Source: Apostichopus japonicus
Taxonomy: Eukaryota > Echinodermata > Holothuroidea > Aspidochirotida > Stichopodidae
Assembly: GCF_037975245.1 (NCBI RefSeq)
Contig: NC_092567.1
Location: forward strand, 14,834,876-14,898,875
Length of the DNA stretch: 64,000 bases
Direction: 5' to 3'
This document shows positions 1 to 13,071 of the stretch, one piece after another. The notes beneath the pieces are model-generated. The model was not told the origin of the DNA, ran no database searches, and was given only the letters and a program-made list of their open reading frames with translations. Every line of letters starts with the position of its first letter. Position 1 is the stretch's first letter. Made by a program: the position numbers and the translations under genes.

Positions 1-2401
1 CTGCAAAGCTCTCATGGTACAAGGAAACGAACAACCAATAACCAGACACATAATAACAGTCCTAGAAATTAAGGAATGTCAAAAAAGGCCTCCATTAAAT
101 AAAATGCGAATTCTTCTTAAAAGTACTGATATATGTCTGGAAGATGCAATTTGAAATAAAAGAAAGATTTTCAAAATTGATTTCATGCTGGAACGTAAAA
201 GCACGGAAGTAAAAATGAGGATATCAATATCACAGAACCAAATTCCATTGGCATTTTTTCATCAAGGTATCGTTAAGAAAATATATAAATCAACACTTTA
301 TAACTGCCCTAAAGACAAAAGACCCATGTTTAGAAGAAAGTGTATGCACCTCCATGGTTTACACAGCTGGATTCTTTCTTGTTTCTGCATTCTGAATTTT
401 TATTGCCCACCTTTGCATTTATCACTGATGAGACCAATCACTTTACACTAGTTATGGCCATGCATTCACAAAGTACCTGTAATTTACAGACTTAAAAATG
501 GACTGATTTATGTTTCTAGGGTAGTATGTGTTGCTAGACCAGTGTTCTCGTAAATAAATTGGTTGATCTTCTTGCGATAGGAGAGAAGGAACTTGTTGTT
601 ATTTTTTCAAGAGTTACTCTTTACTAGAGAGGGAGATCTTTATTAACATTGAAACATTTTTCTTATTTCCTGCCTATTCTAGAATTCATACTTGGGTAAA
701 TTTATAAGAGGCAATAAGACATACAAGTATTTATTAGTTGATTTAAGTATTTATAGTTGATAAGTATTTATTAGTTGATTAGTTGATTTCTTAAAGGCAT
801 TTTCTGGTAGCTGTTCAAGTAACTTGATTGCTTTAACAGAATTGCGGGAAATTTTTCTGCCTCCTTTTAGTCAAAGCTACGTCCTGTACATCTAGTGAAG
901 ATATGAATTGTTTGAATTTGGTGACTTTTTATTAATGCATCTGGCAACAGCAGTCATGAATGACATCACTGTTCTGAAGGAGTAGAGAAGAGGAAGTAGG
1001 GGGCGCTATGTACGTTAATATAAGAGTAAAATAATGCGGTAATAATGTTTTGTTCGTGACCGAGGTTTGTTTACAAGTGATCAACAAGATGGCGATCTAA
1101 AAATACGAAGAAAACTAAACTCTGGGTTTACTTTAAATCTTTTGGTGGAGATAGCAGCGAGTCTGCAGACCAATCACATCATGGCATTGGGGCAAAATTT
1201 TGTGCTTATTGTTCTTCTTGATATGTGAATGTAGACACCGGAATATTTTATTTCTACAAACAAGTTGCATTTGGATGAAATTCTTAAAAGGGCCTACAGA
1301 GAACATTTATGACTAAGCAAACATCCAAAATGTGTCACATTTCAATGATAAATCAACAAAAAGAATAATATTGGAAAGTAATTAAGCTTTGACTAAAAAA
1401 AACTAGTTCTATATACCGGGCCAATGTTGACATCACAGACTACCTACTGTGATACACTTCCTTGAGTATGGAGGGCTTTATCAGTATGGTCAAAATGGTC
1501 TACATTCAACAACTATATCCAGAGTTTGGAAAAAGAATTGCATTGGGTTTTCAACTGACAGTGTGGAATAGTCTTTGGTTCCTTGCTCAAAGCAAAGGAA
1601 CCTTTGTAGTCAGGTCAGTGTGTGTATGTGTGTGACACTTTAGTTTTTCAGCATGATAATTCAACAAGGGGATGATTGATCAATGCCATAATTAATGGTG
1701 ATCAACAAGGAATTAATGAAGCCTATTGATATTGGTGCTCATATCATGAATATTAATGAGGTCAGATGGTCAACCGTCAAAATCTTCAAATTGCAATAAC
1801 TTGGCGACCACAAGTTGGAGTTTCTTCAAACTTGGTATGGACATATTGGTAGACCGCCTATACAAGTGGATTTGTCTTGCAATTGATTCATGCATATTTA
1901 TGAGGAGGCGGGGCTGAGCGTTACTTTTGTACCAAAGTTTCTATACACGATAACTCAACAAATAAATGATTGATCTCTTTGTATTTAGCTAGTATAAGCT
2001 GCCACATGATTATTCCTTCAAGTAGCCTATGATTGGATGAATTTTAATTCAGTTTGTTCTTTTATCATGATCAGTGTTAATTTAGAATGTACTTATACAA
2101 TGTCTTATACAATTTCCTGTTCACTCCCAGCAGCATAAATATAAGTAATGCATGAAGCCAATGATCATGATGACAACAGGGAATGCTCTTGATATTTACA
2201 GAGCCAAAAGACTTACTCTGTATTAAGTAAAATACAAGCAATGTTACTACACATAATGCCTGCCAGATTAGACTTGCTATAAGTCTTTTAATTTGTGGAT
2301 GTTTGTGGACTTGTGGGGATAGTTTGAAAGTCGGTGAGAGTTGGTGAGAGGGTGAATGCAGAATATATGTTTTTTGGGGAACAAACTGAGCTAATATCTA
2401 G
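1..2401. other. Non-coding flank, no supported gene
   Basis: I see no exon with flanking splice sites and no long open frame here. The one recognisable item is the dispersed repeat at 1574-1865. A 'caacaagATGGCGATC' stretch near 1085 resembles a start context but hits a stop after three codons. Missing upstream exons of the gene that ends at 12741 could lie here or outside the window. Confidence 0.5.
1574..1865 (+). repeat. Dispersed repeat, copy A
   Basis: It starts with a small palindrome (GGTTCCTTGC ... GCAAAGGAACC), then a TG-rich stretch. It continues through motifs such as 'gataattcaacaagg' and 'catgaatattaatgaggtca' to 'gcctatac'. The same order of motifs is found in reverse orientation at 34624-34925, so this is a mobile or formerly mobile family. 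No coding capacity is visible. A weaker relative may lie near 57540-57620. Confidence 0.7.
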
Positions 2402-2476
2402 AGATATTTCTGCACTTTTGGCATTCAGAAACTTCGTTAGGGACGACCCCTTCGCAACCAGTGGAAGTTCTTCAAG
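2402..2476 (+). CDS. Possible upstream exon of the Ser/Thr-Pro-rich gene
   Basis: This open stretch lies between an AG (2400-2401) and a GT donor at 2477. It encodes about 24 residues ending in S-G-S-S-S-(R). The donor leaves phase 2, which is what the next exon (3591) needs. The reading frame is also open upstream to about 2334, so the 5' border is uncertain. The acceptor lacks a strong pyrimidine tract. The phase match is suggestive but could be chance. Confidence 0.3.
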
Positions 2477-2884
2477 GTATTCACAAGGAATTTATTTCCA
2501 AGAAGCATGGAGCGCAAGCAGAACAGTTAGTTCTCAACCGGAATAGTACTCCAGAAAGTTCACAAAGGTATGATTCAAACAAACGTTAATATGTATGATC
2601 AGTTTGTTTTAATAATATCATATTTGTTTTAATTTCTGTTTGTTCAAAATTGTTACTTTCACTTTGTTTCTTTTGTCTTCATCTCAACAATGTTCAAGTA
2701 TTATCACATGGACTATTCTTTTGTTCTGATTTATACCACTAAAAAAAAGAAAAGCCAAAATGGTAGGCAAGCTTTTTCTTTTTCTTAATCCTAGCTGCCA
2801 CTTTTTTACAGTTATTTTATTTTCAAATCCTGTGGTTCTGTCGAAAAGATCTCCATCGATCATGACAAAGAACGACTGGAATAA

Positions 2885-3262
2885 AAAGCATTGAAGACTC
2901 GCCCCACACCGCGTGCCGCCCTCTGAAAAAAGCTAACTTTCCATAGCTTGCAAGTGAAGTTTTCTTCTTGTCACCACAAAATGCAGACAGTAATGAAACA
3001 TGATACCTTGTTATCTTTTATCTGGACCTGAGATCAGGGAGTTCCATAACAACTCCCCTGCTGAGATGTCCATCACTGCTATGTACACTGTGTTGTGGGT
3101 ATTGACTGTAGCTGCACGTATTGACTGTACACCAGTGTCTAATTACTGACAGTAGCAAGCTGTGTGTGTAATTTCTGGGATCGATGGTGGTGTCTAACAC
3201 TTCTGTTACACCTCATTCAAAACTAGGTCAGATTACCGGCATCAGACTTTTCTTTGTGTGCG
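2885..3262 (+). repeat. Dispersed repeat, copy 1 (second copy at window end)
   Basis: From 'gcattgaagactcgcccc' onward this stretch matches 63651-64000 in the same orientation over about 350 bp. Shared stretches include 'gataccttgttatcttt' and 'gatcgatggtggtgtct'. The match runs up to the window edge, so the repeat may extend past 3262. No protein product is supported. Confidence 0.7.
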
Positions 3263-3590
3263 AGTCTTCACTCTCTTTAGAGCTAATGCCAAACTTCCGA
3301 CAGAACCAAGTACTGCCTATCTCTTTGTACCGTCTAAGTCAAGCTGATCCGCGACCAAATTTTGATTTTCTTTTTTTGCTTTCCAACTGCTTAGTAGCAT
3401 ATCTGCCTTTGCAGTTGATTAAGCTCACCTCCGTTCAAGATTAATTAATTCATGACATTTGCACAGCAGTATGCCTTAGTTGGTCTACTAAAAGTTGCAA
3501 ATTGTCAGCCTATGCATTATTATGCCAATACAATTCTCTGTTTACTTCCCCAATCACTTTCACTTTATATTGTAGTTCCTCCCTCCTCAG

Positions 3591-5168
3591 AGTAAGCAGG
3601 ACGGCTGTCTCAGATCCCCATTTGCAAGCTTGCACATCCAAACAACCTGCTGTCAGCAGGAAGAGTACCCATCCCACAACTCCAAAGATGGCTTCAAGTG
3701 ATCCCACTGCTGCTAACATGAAGGGCAGCAAGCGTACTATTCCAAATATTCTTGTGAAGAAGGCAGATTCTAAAACCCCGACAAAGAGTCAAAGATGTAA
3801 AGAGACATTAAAACAGAAAAAAGCTCAACTGGTGCCAGGAACTCCCACCCATGGTGGCAGAAGTGGGAATGGTGACAAAGTGGGGCTGGAAGTACAAAAA
3901 GTACCTTGCACTCCAACTAAGGCATTCTGTGAAAAAGAAGATCATCTTGGGATAAAACACTATTGTATTAAAGGGAAGGATATAACACCCACAAAGCTTA
4001 AAGGTAAGGTATACTGGCCTGGGAGTTCAGGCTAATTACTGACCAGCTGCCAGGGGGGTTCCCCTTTTGCCAGTAGAAGAAAAATTCAGTTTTATTTCAA
4101 ATATTGGAGGGTAATGAGAAAAGTTTGAATATATCCCATTGGGACAAACTTGTTAGCATTGAGTGGAATACACTTGCTAATTTATGGTCAAACAGCAAAA
4201 AAGGAAAAACAAAAGAAAACCTAGTTGAATGTAAGATCCCAGGACCCCCCTCCCCTCACCCAGCCCCCTTTGTTTACTGATAACTGTCCGTTCCATAATG
4301 ACAATGTGTGTATCATGACATCACCAGCAGGGAGACTGCTTGTAGTACAAAGAATATGTTACATTGTGATGAGAAAAATACACAAATAAGGATTTTCTTG
4401 CCTGTGTAGCATGGCTTGAACACAAACTTTCCCAATCTGGGGCTAAAAAACAGCTTCTGACAACCTGAATTATGTTTTGGCATCTCTGAAGCAAGTTCAA
4501 ACTGGCCTGGAACTATTTCTCTAATTTTTTTCAAATGTCACCACCTATTGCAACTTACCTTATTTATAAGTCATTATAGCATAAAAGGATTATACGATTC
4601 TACCACCCCTGAAATGTGTATCCCGTATACTTACAATGTGTGATCTTTCTTGATTCTGTAATAATGTAATTAGTAACCTTTAAAATTAGCTAGAAGAATG
4701 GCAGAAGAAGTTGTAATTTTATGGAAAGATGAGGTTAAAATTTCAAGCATTGCATACATTTGGTAAACAAAAATCATTGAAACATGTTACATATTTAATT
4801 TGTAATGAAGTCTTGTTTTGTTTACTTGAGATGACTAGTTCACTTTTTACTGTCATATTATATAATAATAAAAATAATAATAAATGAGACTTATATAGTG
4901 CCAAATCAATAGACAAAAGTCACTGCTCCAGGCACTTTACAAAGAAACAAATTTCATTTACAAAAGAACAAGTGAAAAGATGGGGGTCTTAAGTAAACTT
5001 TTGAAAGTAGAAAGTTTAGAGCATGTTTGAATGTGATCTGGTAACTTGTTCCATAGATAAGAGCCAGAGTATTCAAGCTTCTGTAACCATAAGTCTTCAA
5101 GTTTGGTTTAGGAATAGTTAGATACAGTTTGTTGGAGGAACGAAGTGTGTGAGTTGGAATATAATTAT

Positions 5169-5199
<31 letters not shown>

Positions 5200-8100
5200 G
5201 TATTTTTCAAAGGTTTGTCTATTAACTACTTCCTTTCCAGCCACACATCTTTGTGACAATTGTGAATTACAAGACCTTGTCGTCACAGATCTAAATTGTT
5301 ACGAAGACCCAGGAGACTGGAGCACAGAGTAAGTTAACAAATTTCGAACAAATGAATGAGTTTACTCTTTAAACCAGCACAACAAACTTTGTATCAGGAC
5401 CACAAAAAAACTCTTTTATTTTCTCTTTTATTTTGCCTTTCATTTTTTGAAGAAAAAAAAATTGAACTTATTGACTGATTTCATTGCTCCTGGATCTTGC
5501 TTTTGAGTAATTCTATTTTGAACAAAAATTTGTCGTGAAAGGAGACATTACACAAGAAGTTTACATTCTGTGTAAATGGACCAAAATGTTGGCAAATGAT
5601 TACATCATCTTGATTTTCAAAGATTCTAAAGAGATGAACTCTCCTTTCCACCTCATTATCTCTCTCTCTGCTGTCTTGTACTTTTGCAACTTTTTCTCTA
5701 CCATAATAACAACTGTTGCTCATTATTCAACAAATATTAACTTGCGTATGTTGACATGTATCCTTTATTTTCTTGATTGGATTAATTCCATTAAATAGAA
5801 CAAAGTGCTTGAAATTGGATATTACATGTATATTTCTTTATCCTCTTGTGGAGGGCGTCGTTATGGCTTAAAGGCAATGGGACTGGCGATTTTACAGATT
5901 GCAGGTTTGAGTCCTGGCAAGATCATTACATTGTGTCCTTAATCTTCATTTGCCTCTCTTCACCCAGGTGTTTCAATGGGGACCCACAGGGTAAATATAG
6001 TTGCGGGGGCTGGTTTGCAGCTGCACTCTATGGGAAGTCCCTCAGAGGACACATTGATGTGGGGGCACTGTAGTGCCCTGGGAACGACTGTTTGAATTGT
6101 GCACACTTTGTTGTGTGGGTGTGACAGGTTACCAATGAACAGGCGGGTTATATGTTGTAAAAGTGGTGTGAGAGGGCCTTGTCTTCATACAGGACCGTAA
6201 ACATTGAAACTTTTCATTTTGATTTATGACTTACATTTTCCCAACTTAAGCAATTGGGTCATTATATTTAGTATGAGCGGTTCAAAAGTAAACCAGCAAA
6301 AACAAATTCCTCCATGAATTGTTGATGTTTTCTAATCATTGAGTCAATGTTTTTTGTTTATTTGATTCATGCATACTAAAACGTACTCCTAAAGCTTAAT
6401 CTGTGAATAATAGCTGTGGTCCTATATTTAATATTTCTTTGATTATTTTCTCTATTCTCAATGACGCTCGCATTTTGTATCATGTGTCTGATATTTCCAG
6501 GTCCTTTGACAAGCTGTTACACACACCACAGCGTAACCAGCACGATGACAGTGTTTTATTTAGGACACCCAAAATGAAACGAAAGTCATTGACGTCCCCA
6601 ACGGACTCTCACAGCAGCGGAAAACGATCGAGAAAGTGCCTCTTTAAAATTAAATCCAGAAGAGACGAAAAGAATTCTAAAAAGAAGACTAAGAAGGTAA
6701 ACTTTTTGAAACTTTCCCATATTTGGACATATATCCAAAAAATTCTGACTCTACGTCTAAGTTTCACCCCTGGAGTTCATGTAATTATAATTTTAACGGT
6801 ACTTCCTTATCTTAAATGCAGTAAAAATAATTAAGAAGCATTAATGAGATTAATCAGCTTGGAAAACTGGCAGAAAGGCAGTGACTATAGTATGAACAGC
6901 TTACATTGTGGTTGCTTCACCTTAGAGCAGCGTTAACTCTCTTATGTACAAAGGGTTCATCCATTGTCTAGTGGTGTTGGTATTAGAAAAGGTTAAGAAA
7001 CACAGCCTTTCCACAATGACGATTGAAATTGTAAATGGAGTTTATAAGAATACTTCTATCACTTGGGCTGTGTCTCTTTGTAATTCCATTGGCAATGTAG
7101 GTCAAGGTTTACAGGGAGAACTGGCCCATGCAAGGCTTACAGAACTAACTACTACAGTAAAACACACATGTATGTAAGAAAAACAGAGGCAATGGGGAGA
7201 AGCAGGGGGCCCAGGGAGCGGGGGGGGGGGTTCATCAGGGAGAGGCAAGGTATTAAGGAGACAAATGCTGAGATAAAGTCAGGAGTTTAAGACCATTTGG
7301 GGGGGGGGGGTGGAGGTTGTTTATATGTTATTTAGTTATATAATATATATAAAGGGATTGACCTGCTAGACAAGCCTACAAAGTGTTTTAGATCACTTAA
7401 CATCTTCACATATGATTTGATATACACTTTTCCTTCATGTGTATGTTGCAATAAAACAAGTAAATGAAAGGAAATGATATGATATGAAACATTGCTTGTA
7501 TCACTCTTACATCTACTCTTGTACAGTGTGTGCTCAAAAGTAATACATATAGTGCCATTTAAACTTTCCATGGTATCATGTTCTCTGGAGTCATATGTGA
7601 TGTTCTCTGAAGGATATGACAAAAACCCAACCATCAGACAGATGAAAAAATCAATTTCTAGAACACATCTATAGGTACACGTTACACATGTATGTTGTAT
7701 ATAACACCAAGATGAAATTTTGACCAATTCAGCACATTCATTGAAATTTTCTTGTAGGAGAAAGAATGTTCCCCTCCTAAGAAGTCTCGGTACTTTAAGA
7801 GGGCTACAGCAGCAAGAACGAGAGCTTGGGACCCGGTGGCCCTGAAAGTGACCAGTCCATTCCAGCCGTAAGTAATTTGTATGATCGTAAATTCTACTAA
7901 CTTTTCAGATTCAGCTTTATTGGATTAATTGAAGGAGACAAAAAATGCATTTAGCACATGATAAAACATTTGTGCAAAAAAGTGATGATAGGTCCAAACT
8001 TCTGTCAGAATTGGATAACAGATTCAGCTTTGGAAAAGAAAAAGAATAAAAACCAACAGTGTGCTATTTTTACAGTTAAGGGGAATAAGTGGAGTTTAAT

Positions 8101-11100
8101 ATGATCATGTGATTGGGAAGTAATATATACCTGCTGATGGGGTAAAATTGTACAGTTCTTTAAGGGAAGCAGCACAGCATCCATTCTTTCCTTACATTAC
8201 AGAAATAGTTGTTATGAACAATTCACACCTAGAAAAAGATATGAAAATTATTGCGGGGATTGAGAAGAAATTTTTAAGTTTTTGTCAAAGGGGAAACACT
8301 ACCCCCTGTAGACCCCTTTATTCCCTGGAGATTCTTTACAAAGAGCAAAAACAATGAAACAAAAACGGTGGATCATTACACACATATGAACGTCCATGAT
8401 TGTGGTCTAAGACTAGTGCTCCCCTTTTTTCCTTTGTTTTGGTACATGTTAGACTGTCTAAGAAGGTACTCCATTCATTACAATTTTGCCAATTGGTAAA
8501 ATGAAATATTCTACAAATTTATTTTTTTTTGATTTCAGATATAGTGGAATCTATGGTCAGAGAAAGAAGTTAAAAAGTGCTAAAGCTCCGACAAGATCTA
8601 AAGGATGTAGTAAATCACAGAAGAAGATGATAACTGCAGTGGGTCTGGGTCCAGCCTTGACCCAAGAGATCTCAGTCACTGATGGAGGAGCTACGGTCGA
8701 CCATACCAGGACCTCAAAGTAAAATATCTATTTCATTACAGAGATCATGACAGTTAATGCTTTAAAAGCTCTTTGTTGCATCCAAATATTACCTCCCCAC
8801 AATCCTATCATTTACCTCTCTTTATTTTATGGTCATATTTATACCTAACCTCTTTGTTCTATCATTACGCAGGTTCTTTGTATCACCGTTAACGAACGAT
8901 GCTTTAAACGTGGAAGCAGAAGAGGAGGCCAAATGCAGGTAAGGAAACGGCAACGCAGGATATTGGTTCCTAAATTAACTGGGTTTTTTTGTACTTCAAT
9001 AATGTTATCAGACAGGCTTGCTGCCAGCAATGGCCTTGAAATTCATTTCCAAAACTACGGGATTGCCATATCGAATTGAGAGAGTCAGGTACAAGGTTTG
9101 TAGAATTCTACAATCGAGTGCCCTCTGTCTGACTTACTAGCCTATTTGGAGGCAGTGCTGATGACCTTTCAAGATCCAAAAAGTTATTCCTAATTTGATC
9201 AGTCAGTTCTCATTTCATTTGGATGACAATTGTAAGAAAGAGAGAGAGAGAAAGGTGAAAAGAAGTAGAGGTTTGGGCTCTAATAGTAAGATTAGAGAAG
9301 TATGAAGTTTGTTCACATTTCTTTCTTTTTTTTTGCATTTACATGTTTCCTGAGTTGAGTAATCTCTCAAACTCACCTCCTGCCATCTCAGGTCTAGAAC
9401 TTACTATTTTGTAATATTCACCATTGTTCTTCATCTTTCTGCAGCCAGGATAGTTTATCCATTGCTGAGGTACCCAGTCTTCCAGCAGACATTTGTAAAT
9501 TGATTTCTCGAGATGGTGCTTTCTATCTCGAGGAGGTCAAAGACTCAGACAGCACATCACCGCATCTTAACAACTCATTAGACGTTGAACGGTCTCCCTC
9601 GGATGCCTTTCCTGGAAATACCTCACAAACAGACATTTCCAGCATGGAATCGTTTGCCAGTCAGCAGGGAGGAATGACCTTTGACCCAATGTCACACAGT
9701 GCCTTCCAAAATGACTCAGTGGATGATTATGAGCAAAGTGTCAACATAAGAGTTATGAATCAGGCTAGGGCAATTTATGAAAGTGTGTCAAGCGACATCT
9801 GCCTGGGAGATGGTAGGAAAGTTACCGGCGAAGGAGTAGGAATGGATGGTTCACCATCACAGTTGTTCACAGATTCCCAGGGTCTAAGCAGCCTAGATGG
9901 ATTGATTAAGAGGAACGTATGGCAAGGAAAACGGAACCAGGATATAACACTAGCTCAGCTACAGGTGAGAGAATGGTGCTTTTTATGGTACCATTACTCA
10001 CCCCCCCTCCCCCACCCCCTCTGGCAATCCCTTTTGTATTCTTCTTCTTTGTCATTTCTAAAATGAACATCATGTTTATGTCACAAATATAGTAAATGTT
10101 ACTTTATCTTTTTCCTACAATATTTAAGAATACATACCTGTTGATTGTATTGTGTTGATAATTTGAAGATGTAAACAAACAAAAATGAGACATACCAGAT
10201 AGCTCTGAGAAAAGGGGAACCTTCTTGTATCTGAGAAAAAAGGAAAATTCTTATCGTGATCAGGCATGGTTTGAGAGACTAAAGGTTTGCAGCACCTGTG
10301 TCAATATGAATTGTTTGTATGTTGGCTATTAGTATCCAATTCCTTGTGTGCTGTTGAAACTTTAAATTAATATCATTCATTGCAGGATGTAAATATATTG
10401 TCTACATATATAGAGTAACAGTAATTCTTGTTCTCTGTTTTGAAAATTGTCTGGGCGAAATGCACCTTTGAAATGTTACTTATGTTTAAACTAGGTCTAC
10501 CACTAAAATATTTTGTTAATATTTCAAAGTAACTACCTGAATGCTGGCCTCCCATACATGTCTCTAATTAGACAGGGAACCACTTGCAGCACTGTCAATC
10601 TGGTATTGTCTTGGTCATAGTTACAATGTAAGGGAGCTGGAAGTTTGCAGTAACAAAGAGATAGTAGTAAACTAAGGTTGTCATTGAGAGGACTTATAAA
10701 TTGGAAACTATAAAGACAAGTCAGTAAGGTTTTCTTTAATTTTTCTACAGAGACAACCCATCTTTGGTACCCACAATTCTGTGTATAGTAGTCCCCAGTG
10801 GATGAGTACCATCGCCAGTCGCTTACAGGTCAACAAAGAGACGGAGTGGGTGGACATAGAGTCCAGCAGCAGTGGACCTCTCTCCAGCGGTCAGCAGGAG
10901 AGTTGGGACACTACAGACTTCTTGTCCTCCATTGACAATGGTAGTGGACAGAGCCAATTTTCCAGATCTTCTTCACAGGTACAGGGTATAATCCTTCATA
11001 AATAGTGATGAATTTACTTCTTGGAAGACAGAAGTGTATCGGTTATTGCCTGTCAAGATCACCTTACAAGGGGGTTGTCTGTCATTCATCTATTGAAGAT

Positions 11101-12741
11101 GAATAAATTTGATAAAATGAAATATAATATAATATAGTAAAAGAGAATTCAAACTTTTCCTAAAGTGGTCCTGACATTGGTACATTGTCACCAATGAATG
11201 TATTGTATTGGTATTATCACAAAGATCAGTTTGAAGTACGAAATGGAATTTGAAGTTTGAAGAAAACCAAATATCTTGTAACAATGTGTATCTATGACAA
11301 TAACAGAAGCCTGCATTCAAATTCACTTTAGTTACAAATAGATCAATTTTAATCTGAATGATGGTTCCAAAGCTTCTTGTTTTTTGCTTGGAATTGGATT
11401 CACCTTTACCAAGATGCTTAGATTATGTTCCTCTTTTGGCAGTTCAAAGAAAATAACCTATGTTCTATTCTTTAATAGTGTTATGCAATCTCTGTACGGT
11501 TTTACTATTAACCAGCAGTGTTGATTTTGGGGAAATATTCCGTGATCTGATATGAAAAACGCTCTTGAATGACAACTATGTTTTCAGTTGTAAAAGCACA
11601 CATTTTGTTACACATTAACACAGTTGCTGTATAAGCAAATTTATGTTCCCAATCTGCAAGCAAACTGTCTGAAACTTAAAGCCCATTTGTCATATTTTTC
11701 AAAGGCTGAAAAGATCCAATCATACATAATTGATTCATTTTTTGGCCTGTTGCAAATATTTTCTGTCCTATTATTACTACTATTTTAACACTTCATGTTG
11801 AAACAGGAACCGCTTTTCCGTAAATTTCTAATCATGATAACAAGAAACAATCATGAAAATATCATACAAGTTTATTTTCTATATTCTAATGAAATAGTGC
11901 TTATAGTGAGATACCGAAAAAAAAAAATCTGTCGAGATATTACATTACGTTGCTACAGTGTAAGCTTTCGTTGGCTCAATGAAAATTCCAAATGTGGTAT
12001 GACTTTCTCAAGCAAAGTAACCCCTTAAAGAAAACGAAAGACAATGCTTGCTTGATTTATTAGGTAAGATTTTCTAAATAATGAAGAAAAACTGCCATTT
12101 TCCAGGTCAGTTGTAAATGCAACTCTACAAACTGCTTTCATAACAAGACTACAGATATGATCTCCCAGTGACACAACTTTATCTCTGAAGTAGTGTGACT
12201 GTATCATAATATTTGAATTGCTAATAAATTATACTCTCATTTAAAAATATCAAGTAGTGTCATAAGATCCACCACACATTGTGACAGTCAACGAACTGCA
12301 TGTAGGGCAAAATCAAAAAAGAGGTCACAAGAAACTATTTGATGAGTTGTATGATTTTTCCAGAAGTCGGAAAATGTAGCTACAGTTTTTAGGGCTTTGC
12401 TGAAAGTCCACAGTCCAGGCAAGCTTTCATCCATTCTGAGCATCTATTTTGAGGGGTGGAAGTTTGCTTGGTAGTGGCTCAGTATTAATGGAAGCTCCTG
12501 GGTTGTGGGCCTTAAAGTTGGAAGACAGCAGTCACAAATGTCTAAGCTTTTAGATATAAATATTCATCAACATGAAATCGTCATTCAGAATCTAAGTTCA
12601 AGCTCTGTTGTATTTTTTCCTCCAAATTTCCACTAGAACTCAACAGATAGTAGCTTCTCAGTAATGCTAGAGCCTGGCTGTGCTGCAGCCAGGGCTATTG
12701 AAGAGTATCAAGTAGTGCCACTCTACAGACCTGAGGAGTGA
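3591..12741 (+). CDS. Ser/Thr-Pro-rich nuclear-type protein, C-terminal part, 9 exons
   Basis: Exons read from the sequence: 3591-4003, 5241-5328, 6501-6696, 7758-7867, 8539-8718, 8873-8938, 9445-9964, 10751-10978 and 12637-12741. Every junction has AG/GT borders and the phases agree, giving about 634 codons to a TGA at 12739. The N-terminus is missing: exon 3591 starts with the last base of a split codon, so at least one upstream exon exists. The protein is polar and low-complexity. It has many Ser/Thr-Pro sites in exons 1-5 (TPTK occurs three times, and also TPKM, TPQR, SPPK), basic clusters such as KKKTKK and GKRSRK, and an acidic, Ser-rich C-terminal third. This is the composition expected of a nuclear CDK substrate. 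No catalytic domain or transmembrane segment is visible. I do not recognise the family. The disordered tail of a replication or cell-cycle regulator such as Treslin/TICRR is only an idea. A poly(A) signal candidate lies at 13434. Confidence 0.75.
4860..5165 (+). repeat. Probable SINE/LINE 3' tail fragment
   Basis: An AT-rich stretch with 'gacttatatagtgcc' followed by 'caggcactttacaaag' resembles the 'tatatagcgcc ... gcgctttacaa' tails of many invertebrate SINEs and LINEs. It lies in the first visible intron of the upstream gene and ends near a (TA)n run at about 5169-5200. The boundaries are approximate. Confidence 0.35.
5846..6180 (+). repeat. tRNA-derived SINE-like element, copy 1
   Basis: The 5' part has a B-box-like 'ggtttgagtcc' (near 5904) after an A-box-like 'ttatggcttaaaggc'. 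The body has 'attgtgtcctta' and 'ttgcctctcttcaccca', followed by 'aatggggaccca'. The same body follows a tRNA-like head at 17068-17360. It lies in an intron. The A box is degenerate, so it is unlikely to be a functional tRNA. Confidence 0.55.
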
Positions 12742-12960
12742 AATACAGCACCAAGACCAGTGTCACTGGCATCACACAACCCTGAATCAGATAGTGCCAC
12801 ACTACAGACCCAAGGAGTGAAAACAGCACCAAGACCAGTGTCACTGGCATCACACAACCCTGAATCAGATAGTGCCACACTACAGACCCAAGGAGTGAAA
12901 ACAGCACCAAGACCAGTGTCAATGGCATCACACAACCCTGAATCAAATAGTTCAGCATTG
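12714..12960 (+). repeat. 78-bp minisatellite, about three copies, overlapping the terminal exon
   Basis: Units begin with 'agtgccac' at 12714, 12793 and 12871, so the period is 78 bp with one extra base in copy 1. The upstream gene's TGA (12739) sits inside copy 1. Copies 2 and 3 are open in the same frame beyond that stop and would encode a 26-residue repeat, running to 13071. In copy 1 the frame is changed by substitutions and the one-base difference. Confidence 0.85.
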
Positions 12961-13071
12961 CAGACCCCCCCCCCAACCCTTCCACCCAGCTTGAAAAAGG
13001 ATTTGGCAGAAGGGTGGACAAAGATACATCACTCTCCCAATTTCATTGCCATCCAGTTGGAATTTAATTGA

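Noticed and set aside
5846-6180. Functional tRNA gene
   Set aside because: Box-like motifs are present, but the cloverleaf is not complete and the sequence continues into a SINE body.
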